DNA from: Bacillota bacterium
GTDB taxonomy: Bacteria > Bacillota > Sulfobacillia > DUMF01
Assembly (NCBI GenBank): GCA_012840015.1
Contig: DUMF01000024.1
Location: 1-64,000, forward strand
DNA length: 64,000 bases
Reading direction: 5' to 3'
This document shows, one piece after another, positions 52,314-60,375 of the stretch. Position numbers and translations under genes: made by a program. Position 1 is the first letter of the stretch, and each line of letters starts with the position of its first letter. The notes below the pieces were generated by a model, which saw only the letters and a list, made by a program, of their open reading frames with translations, was not told where the DNA came from and did no database searches.

Positions 52314-52889
52314 ATGCACACAAAGTTGCGGCAGGACATATACGCAATGACCTTATCCGCGGTATGCGGCGCTATGGGCTTTCTGCTGATGGCGTATGCA
52401 CAATTCCCCATTGTCCCGGCGTATTCGTTCCTGAGGTTCGATCCCGGCGAATTTGCAATGCTTCTCGCAGGGGTGACGATGGGACCTAGAGCCGGTGTTA
52501 TGGCCGTAGCAGTCAAGGACCTCTTGTACCTGCTATTCAGAGCAAAATCACCCTTTGGGCCCATAGCGGACTTCATTGCGTGTAGCTCGTTCGTTTATGT
52601 GGTTTCGTTGATAACCAGGCAACGCAAGGATACGGCAGGACTTGCAATGGCATGCGTGATCGGAACGATAGCCAGGATCATCGTCATGATACCGGCGAAC
52701 GTAATCATCCTCAGGCTGCAGTTTGGATTCGGTTTCTCCAAGGTGATGTCCATGGTTTGGCCGGTGATAGTTCCCTTCAACGTGGTAAAGTCTCTCACCA
52801 ACGCACTGATTGTGATCCCCCTGATTGCTGCATTGAAGAGAACGGCTATCATCTCGGTAACGCTAGGCCGGGAACGAGGTGGCCATTGA
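52314..52889 (+). CDS. ECF transporter S-component, RibU-like
   Basis: 191 residues, five or six spans. YSFLRFDPGEFAMLLAGVTMGPRAGVMAVAVKDLLYLL (in parts) fits the RibU pattern of substrate loop plus GP-x-AG-x4-KN/KD-L. RibU binds riboflavin and works with a shared energising module encoded elsewhere. Uptake of a flavin or a flavin precursor would fit the flavin/F420 genes around it (inference). ATG 52314 is used; GTG 52299 is possible. Confidence 0.75.
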   Translation: MHTKLRQDIYAMTLSAVCGAMGFLLMAYAQFPIVPAYSFLRFDPGEFAMLLAGVTMGPRAGVMAVAVKDLLYLLFRAKSPFGPIADFIACSSFVYVVSLITRQRKDTAGLAMACVIGTIARIIVMIPANVIILRLQFGFGFSKVMSMVWPVIVPFNVVKSLTNALIVIPLIAALKRTAIISVTLGRERGGH

Positions 52890-53663
52890 TTGGAAAACTT
52901 CGATGAAATGATTGTTGCTCGGGCCAGCCTCCCCTACATACGTGAAGTGGCACAGGATGGAGGAGTAGTAACCACAATGCTGCTTCACTGTATCGGTGCA
53001 GGCTATGGGGGAGCGATAGTATGCCAGAGAGACGAGGCATGGCGCCCCGTTCCAGCGATTGCCGCGTCGGCTGAGGCCATCACTCGCGCTGCAGGTTCAT
53101 CTTATACCTACTGCCCAATGCTCAAGCCCGTAATGACGCTACCTTGTACTGCGAAATTCGCAATGGTTGGGACTAGCTGCCATGTCAGGGCCCTCCGGCG
53201 ATTGCAGGAGGCAGGTAATCAAGCCGCCCAGAGCGTGCACTTTGTGATTGGGCTCTTTTGTTCTCATTCATTTACTTATGGTGGGTTAATAACGCAAAAG
53301 ATCCAGTGCGAACTCGGCATTGATCCTCGCCAGATCAAAAAGATGAACATCAAGGGCAAGTTGCGGCTTGAATTGCGGACGGGTGAATGCGTTGAAGTAG
53401 CACTCAAAGAGCTTAAGCCATTCCAAAGAGAGTGTTGCACTCAATGTCCGGATTTCACCTGCGAGGAGGCCGACGTTTCGGTAGGAGGTATAGGCCTTGA
53501 GGGAAAGAACTTCGTGATCCCCCGAACGCCATTAGGCAGGGCTTTGGTTCGAGAGCTGGTGGACAGTGGGGAGCTTGAAGTCTGGCCAGCGGAGCAATTC
53601 CCTGGCCAAGTCGAACTGCTCGCTAAGGTCTCAAGTAAAAAACGCGAGCGTGCTGGGAGGTGA
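52890..53663 (+). CDS. FrhB/FdhB-type F420-reducing beta-subunit C-terminal domain protein
   Basis: 257 residues. ASLPYIREVAQDGGVVTTMLLHCI, MVGTSCHVRALRRLQEAG, VIGLFCSHSFTYGGL and CCTQCPDFTCEEADVSVGGIG are the FrhB_FdhB_C signature, with cysteines (C-C-x2-C-x4-C) for an FeS cluster. Such proteins pass electrons between F420 (or ferredoxin) and FAD. The usual N-terminal ferredoxin domain is absent. TTG 52890 directly follows the S-component stop. Confidence 0.82.
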   Translation: MENFDEMIVARASLPYIREVAQDGGVVTTMLLHCIGAGYGGAIVCQRDEAWRPVPAIAASAEAITRAAGSSYTYCPMLKPVMTLPCTAKFAMVGTSCHVRALRRLQEAGNQAAQSVHFVIGLFCSHSFTYGGLITQKIQCELGIDPRQIKKMNIKGKLRLELRTGECVEVALKELKPFQRECCTQCPDFTCEEADVSVGGIGLEGKNFVIPRTPLGRALVRELVDSGELEVWPAEQFPGQVELLAKVSSKKRERAGR

Positions 53664-53732
53664 TGGCGCGGAGTTGGACGATAGGGTTAGACTAGGTCAA
53701 AGGACTCTTCTAGATGACGGAGGTGGGAACAG

Positions 53733-55019
53733 GTGACTCAAAAGAGTAGTACGTCTGAAGCCTTAAAGGACTTCGCTCTTGAACCGGTTCCGGAAGAAAA
53801 ACGTAGGGATCTATATTCGACAGCCGCGGTATGGGCAGGCTGGGTAATCAGCGTGAGTGCGTTTCTCGTCGGCGGTAATATCGCGAAGGGATTACCTTTA
53901 GCTCAGGCAATCCCAGCAATCATCACTGGTAACATCATCCTTGTCCTCGTTGCAACACTTGTGGCGAGTATCGGCTGCAAGCTCGGATTATCCACGTACC
54001 TAATTGCAAGAGTCGTGTTCGGCAAGAAAGGGTCCATAGTAGTCTCCCTTGTCTTGGGAATAATCGCCATGCTTTTCATCGGAGTGCTGCTGGGAGCACT
54101 TGGGGGAGTCTTTGCAGTAGCTTTCCCTGCTCTCCCTGCGTGGGTTGGCCCAGTTGCCCTGGCTATCCTCACAATGATTTCAGGCATATTCGGTTTCAAA
54201 GGTTTAGCGTGGCTCTCCAACTTGGCAGTGCCGTTGCTTTGGGTGTTGGTTGCACTTGCCGTAGTACGAGCATCGGGGCAGGCGGGTGGACTCGCCAAGG
54301 TATTCTCCATAATTCCCAAAGGCCAGTTGTCCTTCGGAGCAGCTGCCAGTATGGCCCTTGGAACGTGGATCGCGGGTGCTACCATCTCGTCTGACATTGG
54401 GCGGTTTGCCAAGAATCGTAACCACGTCCTGATCGCCTCACTCATTGCCTATGTACTGGGTGCAGGCATCTTTGAAACGGCCTCGGTGATCGCATCGCTG
54501 GCCACCGGCACCCCAGACCTGGGATTGATGATGGCCAAACTAGGCCTGGCAGTGCCTGCAGTACTCATAGTTTTGCTTGCAGTCTGGACCACTGCCCAGT
54601 CTAACGTGTATTCTAGCTCGCTTGCATTCACCAATTTCGGTAACTTGGTTGGGTTAAAAATAGAAAGACACTGGTGGGTAGTGATTGCCACGGCCATTGC
54701 CCTGGTTGGTCATGCTTTCGGGCTGGTGAACATCTTTAGGCAGTGGCTCTCTTTCCTCTCTGCGACCATGGGGCCCATTGCCGGTATATATATAGGCTAT
54801 TTCTACTTTTGTGGCAGGATAGGCAAAAGCCCCAAAGAAATCGCAGAGGAAATGATCGATTTTCGCCTCAAGTCTTTCGTGATTTGGGTGATAGGCTTCA
54901 TCTTCGCACTTACTTACACCAAGGGCATACCGGGCTTCCAGTCGTTGGTACTGTGCGCAGTTCTCTATTGGCTAACTTCCTTGGTATGGCCGGATAAGGT
55001 GGAGGTCGATAAGAGGTAA
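53733..55019 (+). CDS. NCS1-family permease (cytosine/purine/hydantoin/allantoin type)
   Basis: 428 residues with about 12 membrane spans. An N-terminal EPVPEEKRRDLYSTAAVWAGWVIS motif and GTWIAGATISSDIGRFAKN match CodB/NCS1. Substrates of the family are nucleobases and related heterocycles, taken up with Na+ or H+. GTG 53733 follows GGAGGTGGG. It is the first gene of the accessory cluster, followed by a strong inverted repeat. Confidence 0.88.
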   Translation: MTQKSSTSEALKDFALEPVPEEKRRDLYSTAAVWAGWVISVSAFLVGGNIAKGLPLAQAIPAIITGNIILVLVATLVASIGCKLGLSTYLIARVVFGKKGSIVVSLVLGIIAMLFIGVLLGALGGVFAVAFPALPAWVGPVALAILTMISGIFGFKGLAWLSNLAVPLLWVLVALAVVRASGQAGGLAKVFSIIPKGQLSFGAAASMALGTWIAGATISSDIGRFAKNRNHVLIASLIAYVLGAGIFETASVIASLATGTPDLGLMMAKLGLAVPAVLIVLLAVWTTAQSNVYSSSLAFTNFGNLVGLKIERHWWVVIATAIALVGHAFGLVNIFRQWLSFLSATMGPIAGIYIGYFYFCGRIGKSPKEIAEEMIDFRLKSFVIWVIGFIFALTYTKGIPGFQSLVLCAVLYWLTSLVWPDKVEVDKR

Positions 55020-55027
55020 GTCTCTAA

Positions 55028-55060
55028 GCCGTGTGGCGCCTCGAAAGGGGGCCACACGGC
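55028..55060 (+). repeat. Perfect 10-bp inverted repeat between permease and LLM gene
   Basis: GCCGTGTGGC (55028-55037) and GCCACACGGC (55051-55060) form a strong stem with a 13-base loop that itself can add CC/GG pairs. No T-run follows, so it is more likely an mRNA-stabilising hairpin or an operator than a terminator. Confidence 0.6.
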
Positions 55061-55098
55061 AAATCTTGAAGAGCCTGAAAACCACGAGGAGGTACAAT

Positions 55099-56121
55099 AT
55101 GGGCAAGGTTGAATTCGGTGTGGCGCTTCCTACGGGTATGGACGGTTTGATGTATCCTCCGCCGTTTACGACCCCTGAGGTTATAATCACTGTGGCTCAG
55201 CGAGCTGAAAACCTCGGATATGACCATGTTTGGGGCAATGAGCATTTGACTACACAGAATTATGTCCGGGCAGAGTTTGAGACGCCACCGAGCTTTTACG
55301 ACCCACTGGTGTCATTGTCTTTTTGTGCCGCGAACACGAAACGCATTCGCTTGGCCACCTGTGTGACGGTGATCCCCATGCATGATCCGGTTATCCTAGC
55401 GAAGCAGGCGATTAGCCTGGACAGGTTTTCTGGGGGCAGATTCATTCTGGGAGCGGGGACAGGAGCTTACCGCGAAGAATTCGAAGCGGTCAGGCCGCAC
55501 CTGGCTGCGACTGCCAAGAGGGCTGAGATCATAGACGAAGGATTAGAAGCGTTGCAACTGCTGTTCACTCAGAGAGTAGCCTCTTACGAAGGTAAGTACT
55601 TCAAATTCAAGGGAGTGGAAATGTTTCCCAAGCCTCTGCAGAATCCGCTACCGATTTACGTCGGGGGAAATGCCGAGGCTGTGGCGAAGAGAGCAGGAAG
55701 GTTTGGACAGGGATGGATGCCTGCGGGGATGCCAGTGGAACGTCTGATTCAGCTAAAGGAAGTGGTAAGAGCGGCTGCTCGCGATGCTGGCCGAGACGGA
55801 GAGCGCATCGTCGTAGCCCCTCAATTCCTCGCCAGTATTGCCCGTGACGACGAAACGGCACAGGCAAACTTCAGAAAATCACAAGTTTACAAGCACGCGG
55901 TCTCACTATCGGCGTCTACTCTTAGAGGGCAAGCGGTCGAGACTCTTGTGCAGAACAACCTCATTGGTTCCTTTGCCACTGTAAAGGACAGGGTAAAGCG
56001 GTATATTGAAGCCGGTGTCGATTGTTTTGCTGGGATTATCTTCACAGGACAAAACCTTAAAGACGTGTTGGAACAAATGGACATGTTTGCGTCCGAAGTG
56101 ATGGCAGGGGTGATTTTATGA
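55099..56121 (+). CDS. LLM-class (luciferase-like) flavin/F420-dependent oxidoreductase 1
   Basis: 340 residues, TIM barrel. VEFGVALPTGMDGL, GYDHVWGNEHL, IRLATCVTVIPMHDP, LDRFSGGRFILGAGTGAYREEFEAV (in parts) and NPLPIYVGGNAEAVAKRAGRFGQGW match LLM enzymes. Cofactor may be FMN or F420. AGGAGG lies eight bases before ATG 55099. It is coupled to the second LLM gene by a four-base overlap. Confidence 0.9.
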   Translation: MGKVEFGVALPTGMDGLMYPPPFTTPEVIITVAQRAENLGYDHVWGNEHLTTQNYVRAEFETPPSFYDPLVSLSFCAANTKRIRLATCVTVIPMHDPVILAKQAISLDRFSGGRFILGAGTGAYREEFEAVRPHLAATAKRAEIIDEGLEALQLLFTQRVASYEGKYFKFKGVEMFPKPLQNPLPIYVGGNAEAVAKRAGRFGQGWMPAGMPVERLIQLKEVVRAAARDAGRDGERIVVAPQFLASIARDDETAQANFRKSQVYKHAVSLSASTLRGQAVETLVQNNLIGSFATVKDRVKRYIEAGVDCFAGIIFTGQNLKDVLEQMDMFASEVMAGVIL

Positions 56122-57137
56122 GGTTCGGCGTAGGCATACTGAGCGAGCGACCCCAATCGGAGCTGGCAACCTTGGCTACCAAGATAGAGAAATTGGGTTA
56201 CGATAACATATGGATAGCAGACGAGCGGTTTTACCGCGATCCCTACGTGACCATGGCCAATTTCTGCTTTGCGACTCAAAGGGTACAGCTCGGTACTTCG
56301 GTAACAAACCCGTATACCCGGTATCCAGCGGTCACTGCCGCGGCCATAGCCAGCCTTGACGAGTTATCAGGGGGTAGAGCTGTACTCGGGATAGGGGCCG
56401 GCGGTTCTAACCACCGCATGCTTGGTATAAAGCGCGAAAAACCGGCAGTCGCACTCAGAGAAGCCATAACGGTCATTCGAAGACTGATCGCAGGAGAGAA
56501 GGTGACCTATGAAGGCCAAATCGTCAAAGTATATGATGCGAAACTCGACTTCCAGCCTATTCGGCCCCATATACCGGTCTACATTGCAGCAAGAGGCCCC
56601 AACATTTTGGAACTCGCCGGGGAAATTGCCGACGGCGTCATAATCGGTGGGTTTACATCCGAGGAAGGTATACACTATGCCCTCGAGCACGTGGCTCGCG
56701 GAGCCGCCAGGGCAAATAGGTCCCTAGATGATATAGACGTGGTGTCGTGGTTGTACACCTCAATTTCTGACGACCCTCAGGCCGCGAGGCGCGCGGTAAG
56801 AAAACTAGTTGTCATCTCCATCATCAACAGCAGGCCGATCGTCGATGAGATCGGTCTTCCAATCCCGCGCAAGCTAAGGGAAGCGCTGGACAGGCATAAC
56901 TGGAGCCAGGCGCCGGACGTACTGCCCGAATACCTGGACCTTCTCTCCGAAGAAATCATCGACAGGTTTTCAGTTTCGGGAACCGTGGCGGATTGTGCTG
57001 AACGAATCAGGGTCCTTAGCAAACTCGGAATACGGCAGATGGCAATATTACCATTTGCCACTGACCATGATTCGAAGGAAGATGTCGTGACGAGGTTCAA
57101 GACGGAGGTAGTCTCCAGGGCTTTCGAGAAACCCTAA
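56118..57137 (+). CDS. LLM-class oxidoreductase 2 (Mer-like)
   Basis: 339 residues. FGVGILSERPQSELATLA, GYDNIWIADERFYRDPYV, QLGTSVTNPYTRYPAVTAAAIASLDELSGGR (in parts) and IPVYIAARGPNILELAGEIADGVIIGG are close to the F420-dependent methylenetetrahydromethanopterin reductase (Mer) pattern. With LLM 1 it may form a two-step or heteromeric reductase. The ATG overlaps the upstream stop (ATGA). Confidence 0.88.
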   Translation: MRFGVGILSERPQSELATLATKIEKLGYDNIWIADERFYRDPYVTMANFCFATQRVQLGTSVTNPYTRYPAVTAAAIASLDELSGGRAVLGIGAGGSNHRMLGIKREKPAVALREAITVIRRLIAGEKVTYEGQIVKVYDAKLDFQPIRPHIPVYIAARGPNILELAGEIADGVIIGGFTSEEGIHYALEHVARGAARANRSLDDIDVVSWLYTSISDDPQAARRAVRKLVVISIINSRPIVDEIGLPIPRKLREALDRHNWSQAPDVLPEYLDLLSEEIIDRFSVSGTVADCAERIRVLSKLGIRQMAILPFATDHDSKEDVVTRFKTEVVSRAFEKP

Positions 57138-57167
57138 GTAACATATTAACTATGAAGGTGACGACGG

Positions 57168-57899
57168 TTGGCGAGAAGAGAGCGCTTGTACGTAAGCATT
57201 GCCAACGAGTTGGCGTCGAAGATAATGAACCGGGAACTCAAGGCAGGCGAGAAGCTCAAGAGCGAGCCCGAACTTGCAGAGCAATTCAACGTGAGCCGGG
57301 TTACGATAAGGGAGGCTCTGGGCTATCTGGAGAGCAAGGGCATGATAACCCGGCGACACGGGCTGGGCTCATTTGTTGTCGGGGCCGACCACCTGGTGGC
57401 GGCCGGATTGGAGAGGATGCAAAGCCTGACCGAGACTATAAGAAAGGCGGGCCGTCTAGCCGAGGATAGGGTATTAAGTACTTCGCGGATGAACCTGGAC
57501 CCGCAATTGGCAAAGGCACTCGAAGTAGAGCCCGGTAGTACCGGATACCTCATTAAGAGCGTGCGAACGGTGGACGGTACACCGGTAATTCTGACTGTAG
57601 ACGTGCTTCGGGGGGATCTCATTAAGGACCCAGCCCTTATAGAAAACAGGAGAAAACACGAGTCATTGCTGGATTTCCTCGAAAAGGAACTGGGAATCAG
57701 GGCGAGCTACTCCGTGATGAGCTTAAGCGCTATCCAGGCAAGTGACGAGGTGGCTTCTATCCTGAACGTACAACAGGGCTATCCTCTTGTTTACCTGGAA
57801 GGTGTTGTTCGAGACAAAGCCAGTAGGCCCATTTATTACTCGACCAACTTCTTCAGAAGCGATAAGTACCAGTTCACGCTCGTGAGAGCTCGTGATTAA
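57168..57899 (+). CDS. GntR-family regulator with UTRA-type ligand domain
   Basis: 243 residues. A winged-helix domain (LKAGEKLKSEPELAEQFNVSRVTIREALGYLESKG, in parts) at 10-75 precedes a UTRA-like effector domain (GYLIKSVRTVDGTPVILTVD ... FFRSDKYQFTLVR). HutC-group members bind small organic acids or sugars. TTG 57168. It most likely controls the surrounding permease, oxidoreductase and peptidase genes (inference from position). Confidence 0.9.
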   Translation: MARRERLYVSIANELASKIMNRELKAGEKLKSEPELAEQFNVSRVTIREALGYLESKGMITRRHGLGSFVVGADHLVAAGLERMQSLTETIRKAGRLAEDRVLSTSRMNLDPQLAKALEVEPGSTGYLIKSVRTVDGTPVILTVDVLRGDLIKDPALIENRRKHESLLDFLEKELGIRASYSVMSLSAIQASDEVASILNVQQGYPLVYLEGVVRDKASRPIYYSTNFFRSDKYQFTLVRARD

Positions 57900-57920
57900 C
57901 GGAGAGAGGTGGTATGAGCT

Positions 57921-59102
57921 TTGAATACGGCAAGATTTACAGAACTAGCTTCGTCCCACGGTTATGCCGCAGCCGTAGCCACCACGGTACCCAACGTTTT
58001 TTACAGTACCGGCTGTATCAGCCTGGGGCAGAGGCTCATTGCAGGTACGAAGGTTTTCAGCGTCGTCGTTCCGCGAACAGACCCCACGCTGGTCTTACCC
58101 GTGGGGGAGGCCGATCTGGCAGTAGAAATAGCTCAACCCGGAGCGAAAGTTTTGCCTTATGGCGTCTTCTATTTGGAAACGGGAAATACCGCCGATTCAC
58201 AAAATGATAGAAAACTAGCGGAACTACTGAAGGCCCCACAGGGGAATGATCCAATCCAGGTACTTGCATCGTTGCTCCGAGAGTTAGATCTCGAGGGTAA
58301 GACAGTCGCAGTGGACGAGACAGGGTTGACGCCTTGGGAATGGGAGCGATTGTCCGAGCTAACGAGAGCCAGGCTTGTGCCGGGAGCGTCGTTCTGGAAG
58401 GAAGTCAGGATGGTCAAGACCGCAGACGAGGTCGCTAAACTGAGGCAAGCAGCACTAATCACTTCCGCGGCGATGGATTATTGCGTGGCCAACGCAAAAG
58501 AAGGCATGACCGAAAAGGATATGGCAGCAGTGTATGAAAAGTACCTAATAGAGCACGGTGCAGGCTTAGCGGCCACAGTGATACTTTTCGGTCCCCACTC
58601 AGCCTATCCTAACGGGATACCCGGGGAACGGAAGCTTCGAAAAGGAGACATCATAAGGTTCGATTCAGGATGCGTCTACCAAGGCTATTACGCCGATTTG
58701 GCAAGGATAGTGCTCTTCGGGCGACCCGATCAACCTACGCTCGATAAGGTTTCTGCTTACCATTCTGCCATATTGGCAGGGATGGAAAGAGCTATAGCTA
58801 CGATCAAGCCCCGGGTTAGAGTATCCGAGATTTTCCACGCGGCTGTCGAAACCGTCAGGGCGAATGGAGTCCATCAATACAAGCGTACTCACTGCGGCCA
58901 CGGAATAGGCGTGGAGATCTATGATCCACCGGTGCTCCGCGAGGACTCAAACGCTGAGATCGAGCCAGGAATGGTGTTTTGCGTGGAAACACCGTACTAT
59001 GAGCTCGGGCTCGGAGGGATACAGGTGGAAGACACTATAGTGGTCACGGAAGATGGCATACAGTACCTGTCGCCACCTACCGTTCCCTTACAGATAATTT
59101 GA
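57921..59102 (+). CDS. M24-family metallopeptidase (Xaa-Pro/creatinase type)
   Basis: 393 residues. A creatinase-like N-terminal domain (about 1-150) precedes the pita-bread catalytic domain with five metal ligands visible: FDSGCVYQGYYADLAR (two Asp), HCGHGIGVEIYD (His), CVETPYYE (Glu) and QVEDTIVV (Glu). It may cleave a C-N bond in a peptide or in a creatine-like compound. TTG 57921 follows GAGAGGTGG; the stop overlaps the next ORF frame. Confidence 0.9.
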   Translation: MNTARFTELASSHGYAAAVATTVPNVFYSTGCISLGQRLIAGTKVFSVVVPRTDPTLVLPVGEADLAVEIAQPGAKVLPYGVFYLETGNTADSQNDRKLAELLKAPQGNDPIQVLASLLRELDLEGKTVAVDETGLTPWEWERLSELTRARLVPGASFWKEVRMVKTADEVAKLRQAALITSAAMDYCVANAKEGMTEKDMAAVYEKYLIEHGAGLAATVILFGPHSAYPNGIPGERKLRKGDIIRFDSGCVYQGYYADLARIVLFGRPDQPTLDKVSAYHSAILAGMERAIATIKPRVRVSEIFHAAVETVRANGVHQYKRTHCGHGIGVEIYDPPVLREDSNAEIEPGMVFCVETPYYELGLGGIQVEDTIVVTEDGIQYLSPPTVPLQII

Positions 59103-59116
59103 CGAAGGGGGTTTCG

Positions 59117-60088
59117 ATGATGGGGGCAGCCTATAGCATCCCGGATGCCATAGGGAATACGCCGATGGTGCGGTTACAGAGGCTGACTAAAGACATAGAA
59201 GCTGAGGTCCTCGTGAAGGTTGAGTATTTGAACCCCAGCGGCAGCATCAAGGATCGTGTGGCGCTGAGGATGATCCGCGACGCTGAACGTGAGGGGCATC
59301 TAAAAGCGGGTATGGAGATTATTGAAGCGACCACTGGCAATATGGGGGCTGCTCTTGCTTTTGTGGGCGCTGCATGTGGCTACCCATTGACCATGTACGT
59401 CCCCAAGTCCGTCTTGAGCGAGGAGCGCATAAGGTTATGTCAGGCCTATGGGGCCAAGGTAGTAAGGGTGGATATCGAGGACGTGATCCATGACAGCACA
59501 TTCCCGAAAGGTGTTCATGGTTCACGGGTTGAGCTCATACCACGCCGGGTTTGCCTGCAGAGAGAGCGTGCAGACAAAAACGTTTGGTGGGCCAGGCAGT
59601 TCTCGAACCCGTCCAACAAGTTAGCCCATAAAGACGGGACAGGTGCCGAGATACTGAAGCAGACGGATGGACACATCGATGCATTCATTACGGCTCTCGG
59701 AACCGGGGGCACTCTGCTAGGAGTAGCTGAGGCATTACGAGAGGCGAATTGCAAGGCTAAAATCGTAGCTGTCGAACCCGAAGGACACCGTACCATAGTC
59801 GACGGCAAGCTAACCTTGCCGATTATTGAAGGCGTAAGCGGTGGTCTGATGAAGGAAATCGTTGATAGGAATATTGTAGATGAGGTAATCTCTGTCAACG
59901 AGGAGGCTGCGATACAGACGGCACACCAGCTGGCTGAGCAAGAAGGCCTTTTCTGTGGATTGTCTTCTGGAGCCAATGTGTACGCAGCTCTGCAAATAGC
60001 AAGGAGACTCAAGAAGGGGCAAAGAGTGGTCACCATACTGGTAGATAGCCGCGACCGTTACCTTTTCACAGAGCGTTTGACGACTTAG
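59117..60088 (+). CDS. Cysteine synthase/cystathionine beta-synthase family PLP enzyme
   Basis: 323 residues, fold type II. IPDAIGNTPMVRLQRL, PLP-lysine motif NPSGSIKDRVALRM (about 44-57), TTGNMGAALAFVGAA where cysteine synthases have SSGNTG, GTGGTLLGVAEAL (phosphate loop) and LFCGLSSGANVYAALQIA. The altered asparagine loop and the unusual central part (IPRRVCLQRERADKN) suggest a non-standard amino-acid substrate. GAAGGGGG precedes ATG 59117; TTG 59099 overlaps the M24 stop. Confidence 0.85.
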   Translation: MMGAAYSIPDAIGNTPMVRLQRLTKDIEAEVLVKVEYLNPSGSIKDRVALRMIRDAEREGHLKAGMEIIEATTGNMGAALAFVGAACGYPLTMYVPKSVLSEERIRLCQAYGAKVVRVDIEDVIHDSTFPKGVHGSRVELIPRRVCLQRERADKNVWWARQFSNPSNKLAHKDGTGAEILKQTDGHIDAFITALGTGGTLLGVAEALREANCKAKIVAVEPEGHRTIVDGKLTLPIIEGVSGGLMKEIVDRNIVDEVISVNEEAAIQTAHQLAEQEGLFCGLSSGANVYAALQIARRLKKGQRVVTILVDSRDRYLFTERLTT

Positions 60089-60121
60089 AGTGCCCACCCA
60101 GAACTGGAAGTCCTTTGAGCT

Positions 60122-60158
60122 GGCAGCACTGAACTCGTGCTGCCGTTTTCGTTTTTTT
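60122..60158 (+). terminator. Rho-independent terminator after the PLP gene
   Basis: GGCAGCAC (60122-60129) pairs with GTGCTGCC (60137-60144), loop TGAACTC, then GTTTTCGTTTTTTT. It separates the M24-PLP transcript from the ABC transporter operon. The rest of 60159-60364 holds a 12-base palindrome GCATACTTATGC (60177-60188) and a possible leader frame. Confidence 0.9.
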
Positions 60159-60288
60159 AAACTGAAAATATCAACTGCATACTTATGCTCACGGACGGGA
60201 GGAAATCGAGAATTGGCATAGAACAATGTTAGACAGTGCATTGCTGGGTGATCCATTTAGTAGGATTTATGGGGAGGTGTTGCTTAAA

Positions 60289-60375
60289 TTGGATTACGTT
60301 GACTCAGTACCAATTTCTTGGGGTGGTATGCACCTATATGCACTAATGCTAGGAGGGGAACGCGGTGAATGTTAA
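60289..60375 (+). other. Possible 28-codon leader peptide overlapping livK start
   Basis: TTG 60289 lies nine bases after GGGGAGGTG and opens a 28-codon frame (MDYVDSVPISWGG ... GEC) ending at TAA 60373-60375, ten bases past the livK GTG and in another frame. It could couple livK translation. No run of branched-chain codons is seen. Confidence 0.3.
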
